Assembly (NCBI RefSeq): GCF_001955715.1
Contig: NZ_CP019239.1
Location: forward strand, 1,922,001-1,986,000
Direction of reading: 5' to 3'
Length of the DNA stretch: 64,000 nucleotides
From: Rhodoferax saidenbachensis
GTDB taxonomy: Bacteria; Pseudomonadota; Gammaproteobacteria; Burkholderiales; Burkholderiaceae_C
Made by a program: the position numbers and the translations under genes
Notes under the pieces: generated by a model
Seen by the model: the letters and a program-made list of their open reading frames with translations, nothing else
The model's database searches: none
Told to the model about the DNA's origin: nothing
Part shown: one piece after another, positions 61,374-64,000 of the stretch
Position numbering within the stretch: position 1 is the first letter of the stretch
Layout: each line of letters begins with the position of its first letter

Positions 61374-61819
61374 GCCGAAGGCGCGGCGCGGCGCATCAGC
61401 TGCACCACGCTTTGCCAGAGAGCCAATGCGGCTAGCAGCACCAAGGCCCAACGCAGCAGAAAGTAACCCGGGGTGAAGGTCTCGGGAAATTTCTCCATCT
61501 GGGTCAGCGAAGCCCACGCTTGCGGAACGCCCACCCACAACAGGAATACGGCCCAGGGTGCAACGCACAGCAGAGTCGCCCACGCTTTCCAGCGGGGCCC
61601 ATGCGTGGTGTCCGTCGTACTGCCATGGGCTGCCAAATGGGTTCCCGCCACGGTGGCTGCAGACACTGCTACTGCAGCGTAGATTGCAAAGACGACCTGC
61701 CCCCAGTCATTGGCCAGACGTGCATGGGCCTGCACCAGGTCGCGCAGGGGCCATTGCACCCATAGCAGGAAAGCCAGGGGGAGTGCCAGGACACTGGTGC
61801 AAAGAACAATGCGGCGCAT
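61370..61819 (-). CDS. dctQ: TRAP transporter small permease-like (DctQ)
   Basis: A 149-residue protein with about four membrane helices and a Trp-rich middle (WATLLCVAPWAVFLLWVGVPQAW), the pattern of TRAP small subunits; sequence identity with the family is loose, so the call relies partly on the coupled dctM gene (overlap of four bases). Confidence 0.75.
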   Translation of the reverse strand: MRRIVLCTSVLALPLAFLLWVQWPLRDLVQAHARLANDWGQVVFAIYAAVAVSAATVAGTHLAAHGSTTDTTHGPRWKAWATLLCVAPWAVFLLWVGVPQAWASLTQMEKFPETFTPGYFLLRWALVLLAALALWQSVVQLMRRAAPSA

Positions 61820-61831
61820 GGTGTTTGCAGC

Positions 61832-62323
61832 TCAGTCCAGCGCCACTTCGGCCAGCGGAACGCCGCACAACTCTGCCAGCGCCTGCACCACCATGCCGTG
61901 GTCTTCGCGCTGCGGAATTCCGGACACGGTCGCAACCCCGACCACGCCCACACCCCGTACACGGATCGGAAAACTGCCGCCGTGGCTCGCGTAGTCCCGC
62001 AGCGGCAGGCCCTGTTTGGCTTCCAGCGAGGTGTTCTCGGCTTCCAGCTTCAGGCCCACGGCGTAGGAGCTGGTGTGCAGCAGTTCCACCGTGTTGCGCT
62101 TGCGCCGTGCCCAGTCGGCATTGCCAGGGCCGGTGCCCGGCATGGCGTAAAAAAACACCGTCTCTTTCGCCAGCCGGATCTCGATGGTCAGTGCCACACG
62201 GCGTGCTTCACTCAGCTCCTTGATCAGCGTGCCCAGCGCCCAGGCGGTGCTCTGGTCAAAGGTGTGGAACTGCAGGCGTTCTTCCTGGTGGGCCAGGCGT
62301 TCGAGGTCGGTGGTGCTGGTCAT
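61832..62323 (-). CDS. UPF0303/heme-degrading-domain protein
   Basis: A 163-residue protein of the UPF0303 family, related to GlcG/HbpS-type (DUF336) proteins: LERLAHQEERLQFHTFDQST at the start and NADWARRKRNTVELLHTSSY near 72, ending AELCGVPLAEVALD. No enzymatic role is established. The gene begins upstream of dctQ (12 bases), probably one operon with the TRAP genes. Confidence 0.83.
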   Translation of the reverse strand: MTSTTDLERLAHQEERLQFHTFDQSTAWALGTLIKELSEARRVALTIEIRLAKETVFFYAMPGTGPGNADWARRKRNTVELLHTSSYAVGLKLEAENTSLEAKQGLPLRDYASHGGSFPIRVRGVGVVGVATVSGIPQREDHGMVVQALAELCGVPLAEVALD

Positions 62324-62413
62324 GGCAGTGGGGGCTGGAAATGGTGTTTGCGAGTGTAGGGGAAGGTGCCCCTGCCTAGAATGGTACGTCCCTAACCCAC
62401 CTTGCGAGTTCAC

Positions 62414-63334
62414 ATGACCCCTGCAGTGCCTGCCAAACCATCTTTGAAAGTCGCCGTTATGGGCGCAGGCGCCGTGGGTTGTTATTACGGCGGCATGCTG
62501 GCCCGCGCCGGCCACACCGTCACGCTGATCGCCCGGCCCACACATGTGCAGGCGATTGCGGCGAATGGCCTGCGCATGGAGACAAAAACCTTTGACGAAC
62601 AAGTGCGCCTGGCGGCAAGCAGCGAGGCCAGCGCCGTGCGGGGCACCGACCTGGTGCTGTTCTGCGTCAAGTCCACCGACACCGAAGCTGCTGGCGCACA
62701 AATCCTGCCGCATCTGGCGCCCGACACGCTGGTGCTGTGCCTGCAAAACGGCGTGGACAACGCCGAGCGCCTGCAGGCCGTTCTGACTAACCATACCGTG
62801 GCGGCCGCCGTGGTCTATGTGGCGACCGAGATGGCCGGCCCCGGCCATGTGAAGCACCACGGGCGTGGCGACCTGGTGGTCGAACCGTCTGCCGCCGCCG
62901 TGGCCCCAGCGCTGGTGGCCGCTGCGGTGCCCACCGTGGTGTCGGATAACGTGCGCGGCGCGCTGTGGCTCAAGCTGATTCTTAACTGCGCCTACAACGC
63001 GGTGTCCGCCATCACCCAGTTGCCCTACGGCAAGACCGCGATAGGCGAGGGTGTGCAGGACCTGATGCGCGACGTGGTTAATGAATGCCTGGCGGTGGCA
63101 AAGGCCGAAGGTGTGCAGGTGGCAGGCGACGTAAACGCCGCCATTCGCATGATCTTTGACACCATGCCCGGACAGTTTTCCTCCACCGCGCAAGACCTGG
63201 CGCGTGGCAAGAAAAGCGAGATCGATTACCTCAACGGCCTGGTGGTACGCCGCGGCCAAGCGCGGGGCATTGCCACACCGGCGAATCGCGTCTTGTGGTC
63301 GCTGGTGAAGCTGCTGGAGAGCAAGCAGGGGTAG
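62414..63334 (+). CDS. panE: Ketopantoate reductase family (PanE/ApbA)
   Basis: A 306-residue NADPH-dependent reductase: GAGAVG (17-22), LCLQNGVDN near 102, KLILNCAYNAVSAITQ near 184 and a catalytic K/E in the C-terminal domain (RGKKSEIDYLNGLV near 272). It fits 2-dehydropantoate reductase of coenzyme A synthesis, though Burkholderiales carry several paralogues. ATG 62414 follows the divergent UPF0303 gene by 90 bases. Confidence 0.85.
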   Translation: MTPAVPAKPSLKVAVMGAGAVGCYYGGMLARAGHTVTLIARPTHVQAIAANGLRMETKTFDEQVRLAASSEASAVRGTDLVLFCVKSTDTEAAGAQILPHLAPDTLVLCLQNGVDNAERLQAVLTNHTVAAAVVYVATEMAGPGHVKHHGRGDLVVEPSAAAVAPALVAAAVPTVVSDNVRGALWLKLILNCAYNAVSAITQLPYGKTAIGEGVQDLMRDVVNECLAVAKAEGVQVAGDVNAAIRMIFDTMPGQFSSTAQDLARGKKSEIDYLNGLVVRRGQARGIATPANRVLWSLVKLLESKQG

Positions 63335-63355
63335 GCAACCTTGCGCAAAAATATG

Positions 63356-63439
63356 CCCCGTTCGGGCTGAGCTTGTCGAAGCCCTCTGCACTTTCTTGAT
63401 TGGTAAGGGCTGCGTTTCGACAAGCTCAACACGAACGGA
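63356..63439. repeat. Palindromic repeat (type B), split copy after panE
   Basis: CCCGTTCGGGCTGAGCTTGT and CGAAGCCC (63357-63384) pair with GGGCTGCGTTTCGACAAGCT and CACGAACGG (63408-63438). The spacer of about 23 bases resembles that of the copy at 46344. Confidence 0.75.
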
Positions 63440-63472
63440 ATGCACCGGCAGAGTCCACTGGGATCGCTGAAT

Positions 63473-63535
63473 TTGCTATCTATTCAGTAGCTGCTTGCGC
63501 AATCCCCATGAGGGCTAGAGGCCTATTTTCCTTAA
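63473..63535 (+). repeat. Type A dispersed repeat between panE and MarR genes
   Basis: TTGCTATCTATTCAGTAGCT, GCTTGCGCAATCCCC and ATGAGGGCTAGAGGCC followed by TATTTTCC; one of the best-conserved copies, between convergent genes and beside a type B copy. Confidence 0.85.
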
Positions 63536-63575
63536 AAATGAGCCGCGCCGACGCATGGCACGGTGTGCACAGCCG

Positions 63576-64000
63576 CTAGTTGCGACCACCCAGACGCCGT
63601 TGGGACTTTGGCAGATCATCCAGCCAGGCGGGATCATCCGCCCTTTGTTGCAGCAGCGACAAAATAGTATCCAACTGCTCCAGTTGGGAGTCCGACAGCA
63701 CAGTGAGCAGGGTGCGGTTGATATCAATCACCTTCGGGAACACTTGCTGGTACACCAGCGTACCTTTCTCCGTCAGTGCAATGAGAACCCTGCGCCGGTC
63801 ATTCGGTTTTGGCGTGCGAGAGACCAAGCCTTTTGTTTGCAGGCGTCCCAGTGTTTTGGACACGAGCCCCCACTCCAGTTGGGCAGCCTGTGCCAGGTCG
63901 GATGAAGACATGGCTCCATATTGCGCAAGCACGAGCAAGAGACGCCATTCACGTCGCGTAACGCCATGGCCGCCTTCGCAGATACGTACAACGGGCGCTC
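63576..64000 (-). CDS. MarR-family regulator, truncated by the window end
   Basis: The reading frame stays open to the window edge, so the start is outside. It encodes a winged-helix MarR regulator: VTRREWRLLLVLAQYG, SSDLAQAAQLEWGLVSKTLG (recognition helix) and the wing NDRRRVLIALTEKG. At least 140 residues are seen; the family is usually about 150. An internal TTG at 63938 is not the real start because upstream residues are conserved. Its ligand and targets are unknown. Confidence 0.88.
   Translation of the reverse strand, partial: APVVRICEGGHGVTRREWRLLLVLAQYGAMSSSDLAQAAQLEWGLVSKTLGRLQTKGLVSRTPKPNDRRRVLIALTEKGTLVYQQVFPKVIDINRTLLTVLSDSQLEQLDTILSLLQQRADDPAWLDDLPKSQRRLGGRN

Noticed and set aside
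63773..63991. 72-codon minus-strand frame overlapping the MarR gene
   Set aside because: Out of frame with the conserved winged helix; the MarR frame is open to the window end and explains the region.

Overview
The window is a GC-rich, gene-dense chromosomal segment. Gene content (CobN-type chelatase, Liv transporter, PHB-linked dehydrogenase, SerB/Mfd/IspDF, EnvZ/OmpR pair) and a very common short dispersed repeat point to a betaproteobacterium of the order Burkholderiales, most like the Comamonadaceae (Rhodoferax/Polaromonas type). The taxon is inferred from protein features; no rRNA or tRNA gene was seen. No phage, insertion sequence or CRISPR array was found. Region 1 (1-14601) is one long plus-strand aerobic-type cobalamin cluster: cobW, cobN, a ChlI-like AAA+ gene overlapping a VWA gene, a DUF1636 protein, cobalt transporter cbtB-cbtA, cobD(cbiB), threonine-phosphate decarboxylase cobC, cobQ, cobT, cobS and a ribazole-phosphatase-like gene. 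It covers cobalt uptake, cobalt insertion and nucleotide-loop assembly; corrin-ring methylation, CobB and the cobinamide kinase are not in the window. The AAA+/VWA overlap holds an A7 slippery run followed by a strong stem, the signal expected for -1 frameshifting. Region 2 (14453-18055, minus) is a signalling/repair operon: HDOD, nth, HDOD, GGDEF. Region 3 (18181-31023) is mixed metabolism: aminotransferase, DUF1275, two DsbA-like proteins, PhoD phosphatase, PH-domain protein, MBL-fold protein with LysR regulator, an ECF41 sigma factor with its carboxymuconolactone-decarboxylase partner and two matching promoters, a methyltransferase, a ParB-like/SSB-like pair, and serB. Region 4 (31539-46314) has rnk, a universal stress protein, mfd, then ispD and ispF separated by about 6.4 kb that holds a five-gene branched-chain amino-acid type ABC transporter and two genes followed by integron attC-like sites; a FadH-like reductase follows. 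Region 5 (46466-54469) is signalling: EnvZ/OmpR-like pair, small secreted protein, SIMPL protein, EAL phosphodiesterase, a kinase-HDOD-GAF fusion and a UspA protein. Region 6 (54661-64000): MFS transporter, 3-hydroxybutyrate dehydrogenase, alpha/beta hydrolase, relA, TRAP DctM/DctQ, UPF0303, a ketopantoate reductase and a MarR regulator cut by the window end. The strongest cross-cutting observation is that short palindromic repeats of at least three kinds recur across the window, not only between genes but inside open frames (cobN, mfd, cobQ, cobD twice, cobS, ispD and the signal peptide of the SIMPL protein), where they supply coding sequence without breaking the frame.
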